Positions 15,660-24,097 of a stretch of 64,000 bases of DNA are shown here, one piece after another. The notes below the pieces were generated by a model. That model was not told the origin of the DNA, searched no databases, and saw only the letters and a list, made by a program, of their open reading frames with translations. The stretch covers positions 1-64,000 of the forward strand of contig JAUWHO010000048.1 of the NCBI GenBank assembly GCA_030605835.1, given 5' to 3'. The translations under genes were made by a program, and so were the position numbers. This DNA is from Candidatus Zixiibacteriota bacterium. Its GTDB lineage: Bacteria; Zixibacteria; MSB-5A5; DG-27. The first letter of the stretch is position 1. Each line of letters opens with the position of its first letter.

Positions 15660-16388
15660 ATGAAGAGAATAATCGTCTTTTTCAGTTGTTTTCTCCTTGT
15701 AGCAGCTTTCTTCGAGGGATCCGCCTCCGGTGGGCAGAGTCTCTCCGGGGGGGATGATCCTGCCAAGCTTTCCTTTTTCCTCGGGGAAGTGAAGAGCAAA
15801 GTGAATGAGAACTCCGAGTGGCAGCCGGCGGTGCTGAATCAGGGGCTATCTCAACAGACCTCTCTTAAGACCGGAGAGGAGTCCAGGGCAGAGGTTAGCT
15901 TCCACGATGGCAGCGTTGCTCGCGTGGATCAGAACTCGCAGTTGAGTTTCACGGAGCTTGTGAGCGATGCCGAGGGTCAGAAGGTGGAGGGTCGCCTCTC
16001 GGTTGGTAAGTTATGGGCGAACGTTAAGAAACTGGGGGGGAAGAACTCCTCCTTCAAAACCCAGACCACCACCGCGGTGGCAGCCGTTCGGGGGACCGTC
16101 TTTCGCCTCAATCTGCTGCCCGATTCCACCACGGAGTTATACGTCTATGAGGGGGAGGTGACGGTGAAACCTTTCTGGGCGAAGGCCAAACCCTCCTGGC
16201 CACCCAAGGAGGTGGAGCCACCCAAGGAGGTCGGCCTCAAGGAGTGGACCGAGATCGTGCGGGCACAGATGAAGCTCATCGTCAAGCCGGACAAGGCACG
16301 CACCAGGTTGGTGGAGAGTTTCAATCCGGAAGAGGATTTAAAGGACGAATGGGTAATGTGGAACAGAAAGAGGGATGCTTTGCGTTGA
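15660..16388 (+). CDS. FecR-domain exported protein
   Basis: 242 residues with signal peptide MKRIIVFFSCFLLVAAFF. A FecR domain spans about 40-165: LKTGEESRAEVSFHDGSVARV, QLSFTEL, VGKLWANVKKLGG, FKTQTTTAVAAVRGTVFRL and ELYVYEGEVTVK. In TonB systems FecR relays to a FecI sigma factor, but many stand-alone FecR proteins sit in envelope assemblies with CsgG/LPP20 relatives. No sigma gene is adjacent, so the second role is more likely. The tail has a KEVEPPKEV repeat and charged residues. No strong ribosome site is seen before ATG 15660. It is the fourth gene of the 12355-17528 cluster. Confidence 0.85.
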   Translation: MKRIIVFFSCFLLVAAFFEGSASGGQSLSGGDDPAKLSFFLGEVKSKVNENSEWQPAVLNQGLSQQTSLKTGEESRAEVSFHDGSVARVDQNSQLSFTELVSDAEGQKVEGRLSVGKLWANVKKLGGKNSSFKTQTTTAVAAVRGTVFRLNLLPDSTTELYVYEGEVTVKPFWAKAKPSWPPKEVEPPKEVGLKEWTEIVRAQMKLIVKPDKARTRLVESFNPEEDLKDEWVMWNRKRDALR

Positions 16389-16466
16389 CATCACGATCTC
16401 AATACGGACTGTTCCAGCATCAGCGATAACAACTTGGCTCCACAGATTGCTGAAGGGTGAACGAAT

Positions 16467-17528
16467 ATGGATCCTTTCCGCAAGGCTCCAGAAATAGATT
16501 TCAACTCTTATTTGGTTTTGCTGCTGGCGTTCTGTTTCCTTCTATCCTGTGCTGCGCCCAAGACCTCTCTGCGGGTGATCCGCCCCGCGGAGGTCGATAT
16601 GTCCGACTATCGCAAAATTGCGGTCGCCGACTTTCGTGGACCGGGGCGTTCCGGCTCCCTGGCGGCCTCGATTCTCACCTCCGAGATCTTCAAGAGCGGC
16701 TATTTCGACCTCCTCGAACGGCAACACATGAAAAAGATCTTAGAGGAACAGGCATTCTCCCTGACCGGTGCCGTCGATGTCGCCACCGCCGCCGAGATCG
16801 GCGAGATGTTGGGAGTGGAGGCTCTGATCTTCGGTGAGGTCACCAGCTACAGCGTGGAGGATTTGGAGGGCACCGAAAAAGTAAAAAAGAAAGTCTGGAC
16901 CGGAGAATACGAGAAGGACAAAGATGGAAATATCATCTACGAAAAGGGGCTTTTCGGCATAAAGCACAAGAAGAAGAAATACAAGGAGGAGTTCGTCGAC
17001 GAGCCCTATGTTGTCCGCTCGGCCTCGGTGGCGGTGAATTTCCGGGTGGTCGCGGTCGAGACCGCGGAGCTTCTGGCAGTCAAATCCAACTCCAGCAGTT
17101 ACAACAAGAAGGCGACTGGCACCGACCAGATCGGGAAATTACCCGCCAAAGAAAGTATCTTGGAAAACCTCAGCCGCAAAGTGGTCGACACCTTCGTCCG
17201 CCAAATTGCACCCTATTATGCCACCGTCACCAAGAAGTTCGAGAAGGGGAGTGGGGCTTCCAAACAGGCGATCAAGATGGCGCAAAACGGCCTGTGGGAT
17301 AAGGCCCTGGAGATCTTCCAAAGAGAGGCTCAGATCCATCCTAAACCTGAGAATTATTACAACATCGGAGTATGTTATGAGGCCTTAGGGAGGTATGATA
17401 TGGCAGAAAAGCAGTATGAAACCGCCCTGAGCCTCAAAGCCAAGGACCTGTATATAAAAGCAGTTGCCGACATCAGAAAACTGAAAGAGGAAAGAGAGAT
17501 TTTGAGGGAAAGGGAAAAAGAGGAGTAG
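16467..17528 (+). CDS. CsgG-like lipoprotein with C-terminal TPR repeats
   Basis: 353 residues. The hydrophobic segment LVLLLAFCFLLSCAAP ends in a lipobox (LLSC), so it is probably lipid-anchored after a 12-residue hydrophilic lead. The CsgG-like core runs to about 255: KIAVADFRGPG, SILTSEIFKSGYFDLLERQHMKKI, AEIGEMLGVEALIFGEVTSYS and a Lys-rich insertion (KHKKKKYKEE). Residues about 265-340 hold two TPR-like repeats (MAQNGLWDKALEIFQREAQ and YYNIGVCYEALGRYDMAEK). A highly charged helix ends the protein. CsgG forms the outer-membrane curli pore in enterics, but here no curlin genes are present. It follows the FecR gene by 78 bases and closes the cluster. Confidence 0.85.
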   Translation: MDPFRKAPEIDFNSYLVLLLAFCFLLSCAAPKTSLRVIRPAEVDMSDYRKIAVADFRGPGRSGSLAASILTSEIFKSGYFDLLERQHMKKILEEQAFSLTGAVDVATAAEIGEMLGVEALIFGEVTSYSVEDLEGTEKVKKKVWTGEYEKDKDGNIIYEKGLFGIKHKKKKYKEEFVDEPYVVRSASVAVNFRVVAVETAELLAVKSNSSSYNKKATGTDQIGKLPAKESILENLSRKVVDTFVRQIAPYYATVTKKFEKGSGASKQAIKMAQNGLWDKALEIFQREAQIHPKPENYYNIGVCYEALGRYDMAEKQYETALSLKAKDLYIKAVADIRKLKEEREILREREKEE

Positions 17529-17619
17529 AGACTCTTACTAGTGACTCCGCCTCTGCTGCCGGTACTTGGGGGTGGATGGCTAATCTCCGTAGAAGAAATT
17601 GTCGTCTTCTCAAGAAACA

Positions 17620-18261
17620 ATGTCAAAGCAGGATCAGGTTGTTGCCAGAGGGAAGAGAACCACAACCAGGATCTTCACCCGGGATGACGTCGATAAGATG
17701 CAAGCCTGGAAGGAACACACCGACCCCTTCTATGCGGTATATAACATCAAGCCCCTGACGCCCGGGGAGCGGGATGAGTGGTATCAGCAAAGAACCACCA
17801 AGCCCAACTACCGCATGTTCGCCATCGATAATGAAAAGGGTGATATGGTCGGGCGCATTGTCCTCTGGAAAATCAACCCTCGAACGAAAGGCACCTTTCT
17901 GGGAATAGAGATCGCTGCGGGATATATCAATCAAGGCTACGGCTCCGATGCCCTTCTTGCTTTCCAGGATTTCTATTTCCAGAACATGCAATTCGAGACT
18001 TTGAAGCTTCACGTCTCGGCGGTGAACAATCGCGCCAAAGCTTGCTACCTCGGGTGTGGCTTCAAGCATACCAACCTCTTCTGGACGCCGAGCGCCAAGC
18101 AAAGTGAACTGGACATCTTCGGGGATGATCGTTACGCTCATATCCGTCACTTCTTCAGAAAAGCTGGTGACCACTTGGAGGTTTTATTCCACGAGATGAC
18201 CATGACTAAGGAGGATTGGGAGGCGCGCGGGGAGCTTTCGGCTTCTGAGGCGAAAGAATAA
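17620..18261 (+). CDS. GNAT-family N-acetyltransferase (RimJ/RimL-like)
   Basis: 213 residues. The fold of the Acetyltransf_3 group is visible: substrate-facing TRIFTRDDVDKMQAW, beta strands GDMVGRIVLWKI, acetyl-CoA site GYINQGYGSDALLAFQDFYF (matching the QGxGxxA pattern) and LKLHVSAVNNRAKACYLGCGF. It transfers acetyl from acetyl-CoA to an amine; the substrate is unknown. ATG 17620 is preferred over TTG 17599, as no good ribosome site favours the longer form. It lies between the envelope cluster and the DUF512 gene without clear operon partners. Confidence 0.85.
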   Translation: MSKQDQVVARGKRTTTRIFTRDDVDKMQAWKEHTDPFYAVYNIKPLTPGERDEWYQQRTTKPNYRMFAIDNEKGDMVGRIVLWKINPRTKGTFLGIEIAAGYINQGYGSDALLAFQDFYFQNMQFETLKLHVSAVNNRAKACYLGCGFKHTNLFWTPSAKQSELDIFGDDRYAHIRHFFRKAGDHLEVLFHEMTMTKEDWEARGELSASEAKE

Positions 18262-18321
18262 CGTCTATTCTCACCCCTTTCTCAACCAGCCGTCATTCAA
18301 CATCCGGTTTCTATTTTGTCG

Positions 18322-19623
18322 ATGATGAGGATTTCGTCCGTTAAAGTCCGAAGCCTCGCCGAGAGACATGATGTTCAAGTCGGGGAGCAGCTCCTTTCCA
18401 TAAATGGGCACCGGATCTCTGATCTTATCGATTACCGTTTTTATCAAGCTGACGAATTCCTGCAACTACAATTGCGAAACAAAGAGGGGAAGATCTATTC
18501 GCTGGAAATAACAAAAGACCCCGATGAAGATTTAGGTCTGGTTTTGGAGGAACCCAAATATAAGAGCTGTCCTAACAAGTGTATCTTCTGCTTCGTCCAT
18601 CAGCTTCCGGGGGGCTTAAGGAAGTCTTTGTATTTCAAAGACGAGGATTACCGCCTGTCGTTTCTCTACGGGAACTATATCACTCTGACCAATATCACTT
18701 CCAAAAATACCAAAAGAATCAGGGAACAGAACCTCTCCCCGCTTTACATCTCGGTTCACACCACCGACGAGGTCTTGAGGAAACGGATGCTGGGCAACCC
18801 CAAAGCTCCAGATTTGCTTCCATTGATGAAGAGGTTGACGGAGGCGGGAATGGAACTCCACACCCAGGTGGTGGTCTGTCCGGGAATAAACGACGGCGAG
18901 GCTTTAGAGAAGACCATAAAGGATTTGTCTAAGTTTTTCCCGCAGGTGAAGTCAGTAGCAATCGTCCCGGTGGGGTTGACCAGATACAGGGAAGGTCTCC
19001 CGAAAATCGAGTCGGTGGATAAGGAGAAAGCGATTGAGATCCTCTCGATGATCGAGAAGTGGCGAACGTGGGGTCGGAAGAATCTCGGTGGCAACTTCGT
19101 TTACGCCTCCGATGAGCTCTATCTCCTCAGTGACCTTGACATCCCCAAATGCGACTATTATGATGATTTCTGGCAGATCGAAAACGGGGTGGGACTGGTC
19201 AGACGCTTCGTGGACGATTTCGAGAAGAATTCTCAAGCGCTTCCCGAAACACTCCCCCGGCCGGTGGAGGTGAATTTCGTCACCGGAAAACTGGCCTCCA
19301 CAATCTTTGAAGAGACCGTGATCAGAAGACTTAAAAGGATAAAGAATCTGAAAGCCTCATTGACGGTTATCGAAAACGACTTTTTCGGACAGACCGTGAC
19401 AGTCTCCGGGCTTCTCACCGGCAAGGATATTCTGCGTTCCATAGACGAGAACACCGAACTGGAGACTATCACCTTTCTCCCTCCAGACTGCGTTAACCGC
19501 GAAGGGCTGTTCTTAGACGATCTGAAGGTTGAAGACCTCAGCGAGAAGTCAAAACGCAGAGTAATCCTCGGCCGTTACGACTTAGCCTCGCAGCTTGCGG
19601 CCTTTCTCAAGAAGGGGATGTAA
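18322..19623 (+). CDS. PDZ/radical SAM/DUF512 family protein
   Basis: About 433 residues in three parts. An N-terminal PDZ-like domain (VGEQLLSINGHRISDLIDYRF) comes first, then a radical SAM-like cysteine motif CPNKCIFC (Cys83, Cys87, Cys90), then the DUF512 region with VCPGINDGEALEKTI, LTRYREGLP and the C-terminal FLPPDCVNREGLFLDD. The biochemical function of the family is unknown. Its stop TAA overlaps the start of der as TAATG, and this DUF512-der pairing is common in other bacteria, which suggests a role linked to ribosome assembly. The frame opens at TTG 18316; ATG 18322 or 18325 is the likely start. Confidence 0.9.
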   Translation: MMRISSVKVRSLAERHDVQVGEQLLSINGHRISDLIDYRFYQADEFLQLQLRNKEGKIYSLEITKDPDEDLGLVLEEPKYKSCPNKCIFCFVHQLPGGLRKSLYFKDEDYRLSFLYGNYITLTNITSKNTKRIREQNLSPLYISVHTTDEVLRKRMLGNPKAPDLLPLMKRLTEAGMELHTQVVVCPGINDGEALEKTIKDLSKFFPQVKSVAIVPVGLTRYREGLPKIESVDKEKAIEILSMIEKWRTWGRKNLGGNFVYASDELYLLSDLDIPKCDYYDDFWQIENGVGLVRRFVDDFEKNSQALPETLPRPVEVNFVTGKLASTIFEETVIRRLKRIKNLKASLTVIENDFFGQTVTVSGLLTGKDILRSIDENTELETITFLPPDCVNREGLFLDDLKVEDLSEKSKRRVILGRYDLASQLAAFLKKGM

Positions 19624-20939
19624 TGTCAACACCGATCGTCGCCATAGTCGGTCGTCCCAACGTGGGCAAATCCACCCTCTTCAATCGCCTGATAAAGAGA
19701 AGAGTTGCCATCACCGACGAGACCCCGGGAGTAACCAGGGATCGCAACTATGCTCCGTGCTCCTGGAACAGCAGGGATTTCCTTTTGGTCGACACCGGCG
19801 GTCTGGTTCCGAATCCGAAGGAGTTTTTAGAATCGCAGGTGAAATCCCAGGTGGAGGTTGCCATCGAGGAGTCAGAGCTCATACTCTTCCTTCTGGATAC
19901 TCAAACCGGGATCGTGGGCGTAGATTCGGACATCGCCGATCTCCTGCGCTCAAGAAAAAAAGAGGTATTGGTGGTCGCCAACAAGGTAGATGACTCCAGG
20001 TCAGAAACCGACGCTGCTCTATTCCACAAGCTGGGATTGGGCGAGGTCATCTCCGTCTCGGCCTTAAACGGTCGCAACATCGGCGAGCTTTTGGATTTGA
20101 TTGCAGGCTCGCTTCCCTCCGTTCCTGAGAAAATCGAAGAGGAGGAGATACCTCGAATCGCGATTCTGGGTCGGCCCAACGTCGGCAAGTCCTCCCTGAT
20201 CAACAAGCTCCTGGGTCAGGAGAAGATGATTGTCGCCGCCACCCCGGGAACCACCAGAGATGCAATTGACACTGAGATAAACTACGGCGGGCGCAGATTG
20301 ATTCTCACCGACACTGCGGGATTACGGAAACGAGCAAGAGTCAAGGAGGATATAGAATTCTATACGAATCTTAGAGCTATAAGAAGCATCGAGCGTTCGC
20401 AGGTGGCTTTGCTCCTTTTAGATGGATACGAGGGATTGACCAATCAGGATTTGAAGATCGCCGAGGAGGTCACCTCCCGCTGGCGGGGATTGGTGTTGGT
20501 GGTCAACAAATGGGACTTAGTCGAGAAGGATTCAAACACCGCCCATCTTTACGCCGAGCAGATAAAAAAGAAGGCGGCGCTTTTGGCTTACGTCCCGGTG
20601 GTCTTCACCTCCGCCCTCACCGGACAGAGGCTGAGTAACGCCTTAGACACCGCCTTGGAGGTATATGATCAGAGACAGATGAGAGTGAACACCCGCAAGC
20701 TAAACGAGGTGTTGAGGGGTGAGATCGATAGAAGACCGCCGGCGGCGGTGAGGGGAAAGTTCATAAAATTCTCATACATCGCTCAGGTCGGAGTCGCTCC
20801 CCCCACTATTGTCTTTTTCTGCAACCGTCCCGAAGATCTCCAGAAGAGCTATCTGAGATTTCTGGAGAACAGAATTCGAGAGCATTTCGGTTTCATCGGA
20901 TGTCCCATAAGAATGAAGTTCAAGAGGAAACATAACTGA
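19623..20939 (+). CDS. der: Ribosome assembly GTPase Der (EngA)
   Basis: 438 residues with the tandem GTPase domains that define Der, needed for 50S subunit maturation. Domain 1 has G1 GRPNVGKST (10-18), G2 DETPGVTRD, G3 DTGG and G4 NKVD. Domain 2 (from about 178) has GRPNVGKSS, ATPGTTRD, DTAGLRKR and NKWD. The C-terminal KH-like domain ends with FGFIGCPIRMKFKRK. Translation is coupled to the DUF512 gene by the TAATG overlap. A GTAG-headed palindrome follows the stop. Confidence 0.98.
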   Translation: MSTPIVAIVGRPNVGKSTLFNRLIKRRVAITDETPGVTRDRNYAPCSWNSRDFLLVDTGGLVPNPKEFLESQVKSQVEVAIEESELILFLLDTQTGIVGVDSDIADLLRSRKKEVLVVANKVDDSRSETDAALFHKLGLGEVISVSALNGRNIGELLDLIAGSLPSVPEKIEEEEIPRIAILGRPNVGKSSLINKLLGQEKMIVAATPGTTRDAIDTEINYGGRRLILTDTAGLRKRARVKEDIEFYTNLRAIRSIERSQVALLLLDGYEGLTNQDLKIAEEVTSRWRGLVLVVNKWDLVEKDSNTAHLYAEQIKKKAALLAYVPVVFTSALTGQRLSNALDTALEVYDQRQMRVNTRKLNEVLRGEIDRRPPAAVRGKFIKFSYIAQVGVAPPTIVFFCNRPEDLQKSYLRFLENRIREHFGFIGCPIRMKFKRKHN

Positions 20940-20954
20940 CTTTCCCTCAAATAA

Positions 20955-20985
20955 GGGTAGCCCCCCGGCTTGCGCCGGGGGGATC
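20955..20985. repeat. GTAG-headed GC-rich palindrome
   Basis: GTAG, then CCCCCCGGC (20961-20969), loop TTGC, GCCGGGGGG (20974-20982). A relative of the element at 15523, with one more C-G pair and a different loop. Confidence 0.8.
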
Positions 20986-21001
20986 GAGAAAGGGTAAGGA
21001 C

Positions 21002-21496
21002 ATGGAGACGATTTTCAGAGGCAAAGCCTTCAAGTGCGGCGACGACATCGACACCGACCAGATCTATCACGGTCAATATCTTCCCCTGACCGACCCCAAG
21101 GAGATGGCCAAGCACGCCATGGAGTTCGTTCCCGGACTGGAAAATTTCATAAACGAGGTCAAGCCCGGAGATATGGTCGTCGCCGGGAGGAATTTTGGCT
21201 GTGGCTCCTCCCGGGAGCATGCGGTGATCTGTCTTAAGGAGAACGGGGTCTGTTGCGTTATCGCGGAATCGTTCGCCCGGATTTTCTACCGCAACGCCGT
21301 CAATTTGGGCCTTGCGCTTCTGGAGTGTCCGGGAATTTCTCAGTTCGCCGAGACCGGGGACAGTCTGGAGGTGAATGCCTCCTCCGGCAAGGTCAGAAGC
21401 CTTTCCTCCGGGAAGGAGATAGAGGGGCATCCTATCTCCGGTCTGGAAAGGGAGATCACCGAAGCCGGAGGGCTTCTGCAGTTTATCAAGAAGTAG
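21002..21496 (+). CDS. LeuD-like small subunit of an isopropylmalate/homoaconitate-type dehydratase
   Basis: 164 residues, the short archaeal-type LeuD length. Conserved blocks: [14 protein letters not shown], the swivel-domain loop [35 protein letters not shown]. This subunit pairs with an iron-sulfur large subunit to isomerise 2-isopropylmalate (leucine pathway) or related hydroxyacids. No large subunit or other leucine gene is in the window, so the exact substrate is open; citraconate or homoaconitate hydratase subunits look alike. AGGG lies upstream of the ATG. It is 14 bases from the following methyltransferase gene and probably co-transcribed with it. Confidence 0.85.
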   Translation: METIFRGKAFKCGDDIDTDQIYHGQYLPLTDPKEMAKHAMEFVPGLENFINEVKPGDMVVAGRNFGCGSSREHAVICLKENGVCCVIAESFARIFYRNAVNLGLALLECPGISQFAETGDSLEVNASSGKVRSLSSGKEIEGHPISGLEREITEAGGLLQFIKK

Positions 21497-21510
21497 ACTG
21501 AATAATCCTG

Positions 21511-22875
21511 ATGAGTGTCCATTCCGGCGACATCGTCGACTTAGAGATAACAGATATGGCTCACGGGGGGAGGGCCCTTGCCAAACTTGACCGCTTCGTG
21601 GTCTTCATAGACCGGGGGGTGCCGGGAGATAAAATCAGGGCTAAGATAACCAAAAGAAAAAAATCGTATGCGGAGGCGAGGGTATTAGAGATAATACAAC
21701 CCTCTTCGATAAGAGTCCAACCGAGATGCAGTCATTTCGGAAAGTGTGGGGGATGTCGCTGGCAGGATATCCCTTACCCGCTGCAGTTGAAATTCAAAGC
21801 CCAACATGTCAGAGACAACCTGACACATCTGGGAGGCTTTGTCGAACCTCCAGTTGCCGAGGTAATCGGATCCGAAGATGTTCATTTCTATCGGAATAAA
21901 ATGGAGTTCTCTTTTTATCCTGACGAGTCCTCTGAACTTCTTTTGGGCTTGCATAAATCGGGAAGCTACAATGAGATTTTCGATTTGAAGCAATGCTTTC
22001 TCCAATCGGAGTTGTCCAACCGGATCGTGGAGTTGGTCCGCAGGAAGGCAAAAGAGTTCGATCTCCCCGCGTATCATTCCTCGGGACACACCGGCTTCTT
22101 GCGCTTTCTTATGATTCGTGAGGGGAAAAACACCGGTGAGGTGATGATTAATCTTGTCACCTCTGCTGAGAGCCACGAAGGCTTGAACGATTTCTATGAG
22201 TCTGTTAGAAGAGAGTTTCCGCAGATAACCAGCTTGATGCAGAACGTCAATCCCACCAAGGCGAATATCGCCACCGGACTTTTCGAGAGACACATCTCCG
22301 GCCAGAAGTCCATCACCGAGAGGATAGAACCTTACACTTTCGAGATATCCGCAAACTCATTCTTTCAGACCAACACCGGGCAAGCGGCGAAGCTCTTTTC
22401 GACCGTAGTTGAGTTCTGTGGTTTCAAGGGGGGTGAAAAGGTCTTGGATCTATACTCAGGCACCGGCAGCCTCAGTATCTTCGTCTCCCAATATGCTGAC
22501 TCTGTAACCGGCATCGAAATCTCAGACAGCGCCATAGATGATGCCAACCGGAATTGTGAGTCAAACGGGATAGACAACTGCAGCTTCATTCAGGGTGACG
22601 CCATCAAGGTTTTCGGGAAGCTCTTAACCTCCGGGGATAAGTTCGACCTGGTCATCGCCGACCCCCCCAGGGCTGGCCTTCATCCTAAAATCGTCAAATG
22701 CCTTCTGCAGGAGTTACCACCAAAGATAGTCTACGTTTCCTGCAATCCCGCCACCCTGTCCAGAGACTTGAAGCTTCTATGTCAGGAGAGATATGAGCTG
22801 AAGAAGGTTCAGCCGATTGATATGTTCCCGCACACTGCTCACATCGAGACCGTCGCCACCTTAACGAGAAGGTGA
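21511..22875 (+). CDS. 23S rRNA (uracil-5-)-methyltransferase, RlmD/RumA type
   Basis: Methylates uridine C5 in rRNA or tRNA using SAM. 454 residues: an N-terminal TRAM domain (1-60), an iron-sulfur cysteine set (Cys73, Cys79, Cys82 in CSHFGKCGGC, with a fourth Cys in LKQCFLQ), and the methyltransferase domain with LDLYSGTGSLSIF, VIADPPRAGLHPKIV and the catalytic Cys region YVSCNPATLSRDL. These match RumA/RlmD rather than TrmA, which lacks the Fe-S cluster, but RlmC-type specificity cannot be excluded. It follows the leuD-like gene closely. Confidence 0.93.
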   Translation: MSVHSGDIVDLEITDMAHGGRALAKLDRFVVFIDRGVPGDKIRAKITKRKKSYAEARVLEIIQPSSIRVQPRCSHFGKCGGCRWQDIPYPLQLKFKAQHVRDNLTHLGGFVEPPVAEVIGSEDVHFYRNKMEFSFYPDESSELLLGLHKSGSYNEIFDLKQCFLQSELSNRIVELVRRKAKEFDLPAYHSSGHTGFLRFLMIREGKNTGEVMINLVTSAESHEGLNDFYESVRREFPQITSLMQNVNPTKANIATGLFERHISGQKSITERIEPYTFEISANSFFQTNTGQAAKLFSTVVEFCGFKGGEKVLDLYSGTGSLSIFVSQYADSVTGIEISDSAIDDANRNCESNGIDNCSFIQGDAIKVFGKLLTSGDKFDLVIADPPRAGLHPKIVKCLLQELPPKIVYVSCNPATLSRDLKLLCQERYELKKVQPIDMFPHTAHIETVATLTRR

Positions 22876-22925
22876 TATCTCACCGCTTCAAGCAACTTGA
22901 GAATATGATTGGGAGTATAATAATC

Positions 22926-22973
22926 TTGACGAGGGTGACTTGAGAGGTTATAATATCCCCAAATCCTGGGGAT
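22926..22973 (+). promoter_or_regulatory. Promoter with adjacent palindromic operator-like element
   Basis: TTGACG (22926-22931), 17 bases, perfect TATAAT (22949-22954). ATCCCC (22955-22960) and GGGGAT (22968-22973) form an inverted repeat over the expected start point, a position typical of a repressor site. It drives the YqeB-like gene. Confidence 0.65.
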
Positions 22974-23070
22974 TATCCCGGTAAGATGTCAGCCCGGAGA
23001 AGCGAAGAAAGATAATCCCCGATTGATTCACTTGTAAGGATTCGCAAAACCTCAGCTGTTGAGAAAACCT

Positions 23071-23883
23071 ATGTTTACCGACAAGAAAGTTCTAGTCAAA
23101 GGGACCGGGGAGGTAGCCAGCGCCTGTGCCAGAAGGCTTCATGTGGTGGGCTTTCAGGTGCTGTTGACCGAGCGGGAACTCCCCCCAACAATCACCTCGC
23201 CAGCCTCGTTCGCCAAGGCCCTCACCGAGGAGCGTGTCGAGGTTTTCGGCACCACCGGCATCAAGATAGACACTCCAGTCGAGGCCGAGGCGGTCTGGAG
23301 GAGAGATGACATCCCGGTACTGCTCGACCCCGAGGCTAAGGCCTTAGAGGAGCTCTCTCCGGGAATCGTAGTTGACGCTCGAATGGCGAGCTCCAACGTG
23401 GGAACCAGAATCGATGAGGCTCCCATCGTTGTTGGAGTGGGCCCGGGATTTCAGGTCGGGGTCGATTGCGGCGCAGTAGTGGGCGCGATCCCCGGACAGA
23501 ACCTAGGGATGGTCAGCTATTCGTCGGCGGAGGAGTCTCTCGTTCCGCAAGCTACAACTGAGATCGCTCCCGGCGGAGGAGTCACTTTAGCCTCTCCCTC
23601 GGAGGGAATTCTGAAGACCTTCAAGGGGACTGGCCAGAAAGTCCGAAAGGGGGAGATAATAGCGGAGGTCAACGGTAGGGCCATCCGGTCTCCGGTTGCG
23701 GGCACCCTGGAGAGCTTGTTGTCGGCTGGAAGTGAAATCGCCTCCGGGCAGAAATTGGGCGAGATCCTTTCTTCCGAGAAACCTGCTCTCCCCAAACCCT
23801 CTGCAGATCTCTCCGTTGCGGCAGCCGCCATCTCTGGTGGGGTCTTAGAGGCGATCCTCTATCTTCTGAGGCAACAGGGGTAG
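23071..23883 (+). CDS. yqeB: YqeB/EF2563-family protein of the selenium-dependent molybdenum hydroxylase system
   Basis: 270 residues. Diagnostic blocks: VLVKGTGEVASACARRLHVVGF near the N-terminus, LLTERELPPTI, IPVLLDPEAKALEEL, DARMASSNVGTRIDEAPIVVGVGPGF, VGVDCGAVV and the closing AAISGGVLEAILYLL. In other bacteria yqeB occurs beside yqeC, the selenium chaperone genes and xanthine-dehydrogenase-like selenoenzymes. Here none of those is nearby, so it is an orphan copy. Residues 170-245 look like a biotinyl/lipoyl-type barrel (GEIIAEVNGRAIRSPVAGTL). ATG 23071 is preferred over TTG 23059; no clear ribosome site is seen. A palindrome overlaps the region just past the stop codon. Confidence 0.85.
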   Translation: MFTDKKVLVKGTGEVASACARRLHVVGFQVLLTERELPPTITSPASFAKALTEERVEVFGTTGIKIDTPVEAEAVWRRDDIPVLLDPEAKALEELSPGIVVDARMASSNVGTRIDEAPIVVGVGPGFQVGVDCGAVVGAIPGQNLGMVSYSSAEESLVPQATTEIAPGGGVTLASPSEGILKTFKGTGQKVRKGEIIAEVNGRAIRSPVAGTLESLLSAGSEIASGQKLGEILSSEKPALPKPSADLSVAAAAISGGVLEAILYLLRQQG

Positions 23884-23884
23884 C

Positions 23885-24092
23885 GGAAACCTCTAGGTTT
23901 CCATTTCTTGAATTCACCCATCAAAAGCCCCAAACTGTAGGGCGGTGAATTTATCACCGCCATGTCTGTGAACCGTCAACCGGGCCAGAAAATAGAAGAG
24001 TTGATGGGACCTCTCTCGCAGATGAACCAATCAGGGTCGGATGAATTCCGACCCCTACGGAACGAGATTGTAACGGAAACCTTCAGGTTTCC
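23885..24092. repeat. Cluster of four palindromic repeats
   Basis: GGAAACCT-CT-AGGTTTCC (23885-23902). GGCGGTGA-ATTTA-TCACCGCC (23941-23961), headed by GTAG. GGGTCGGA-TGAAT-TCCGACCC (24034-24054), with CTACG on its far side, i.e. a GTAG header on the other strand. GGAAACCT-TC-AGGTTTCC (24075-24092). They fill the gap between the convergent yqeB-like and DUF72 genes and may also act as a bidirectional terminator. Confidence 0.8.
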
Positions 24093-24097
24093 ACTGC

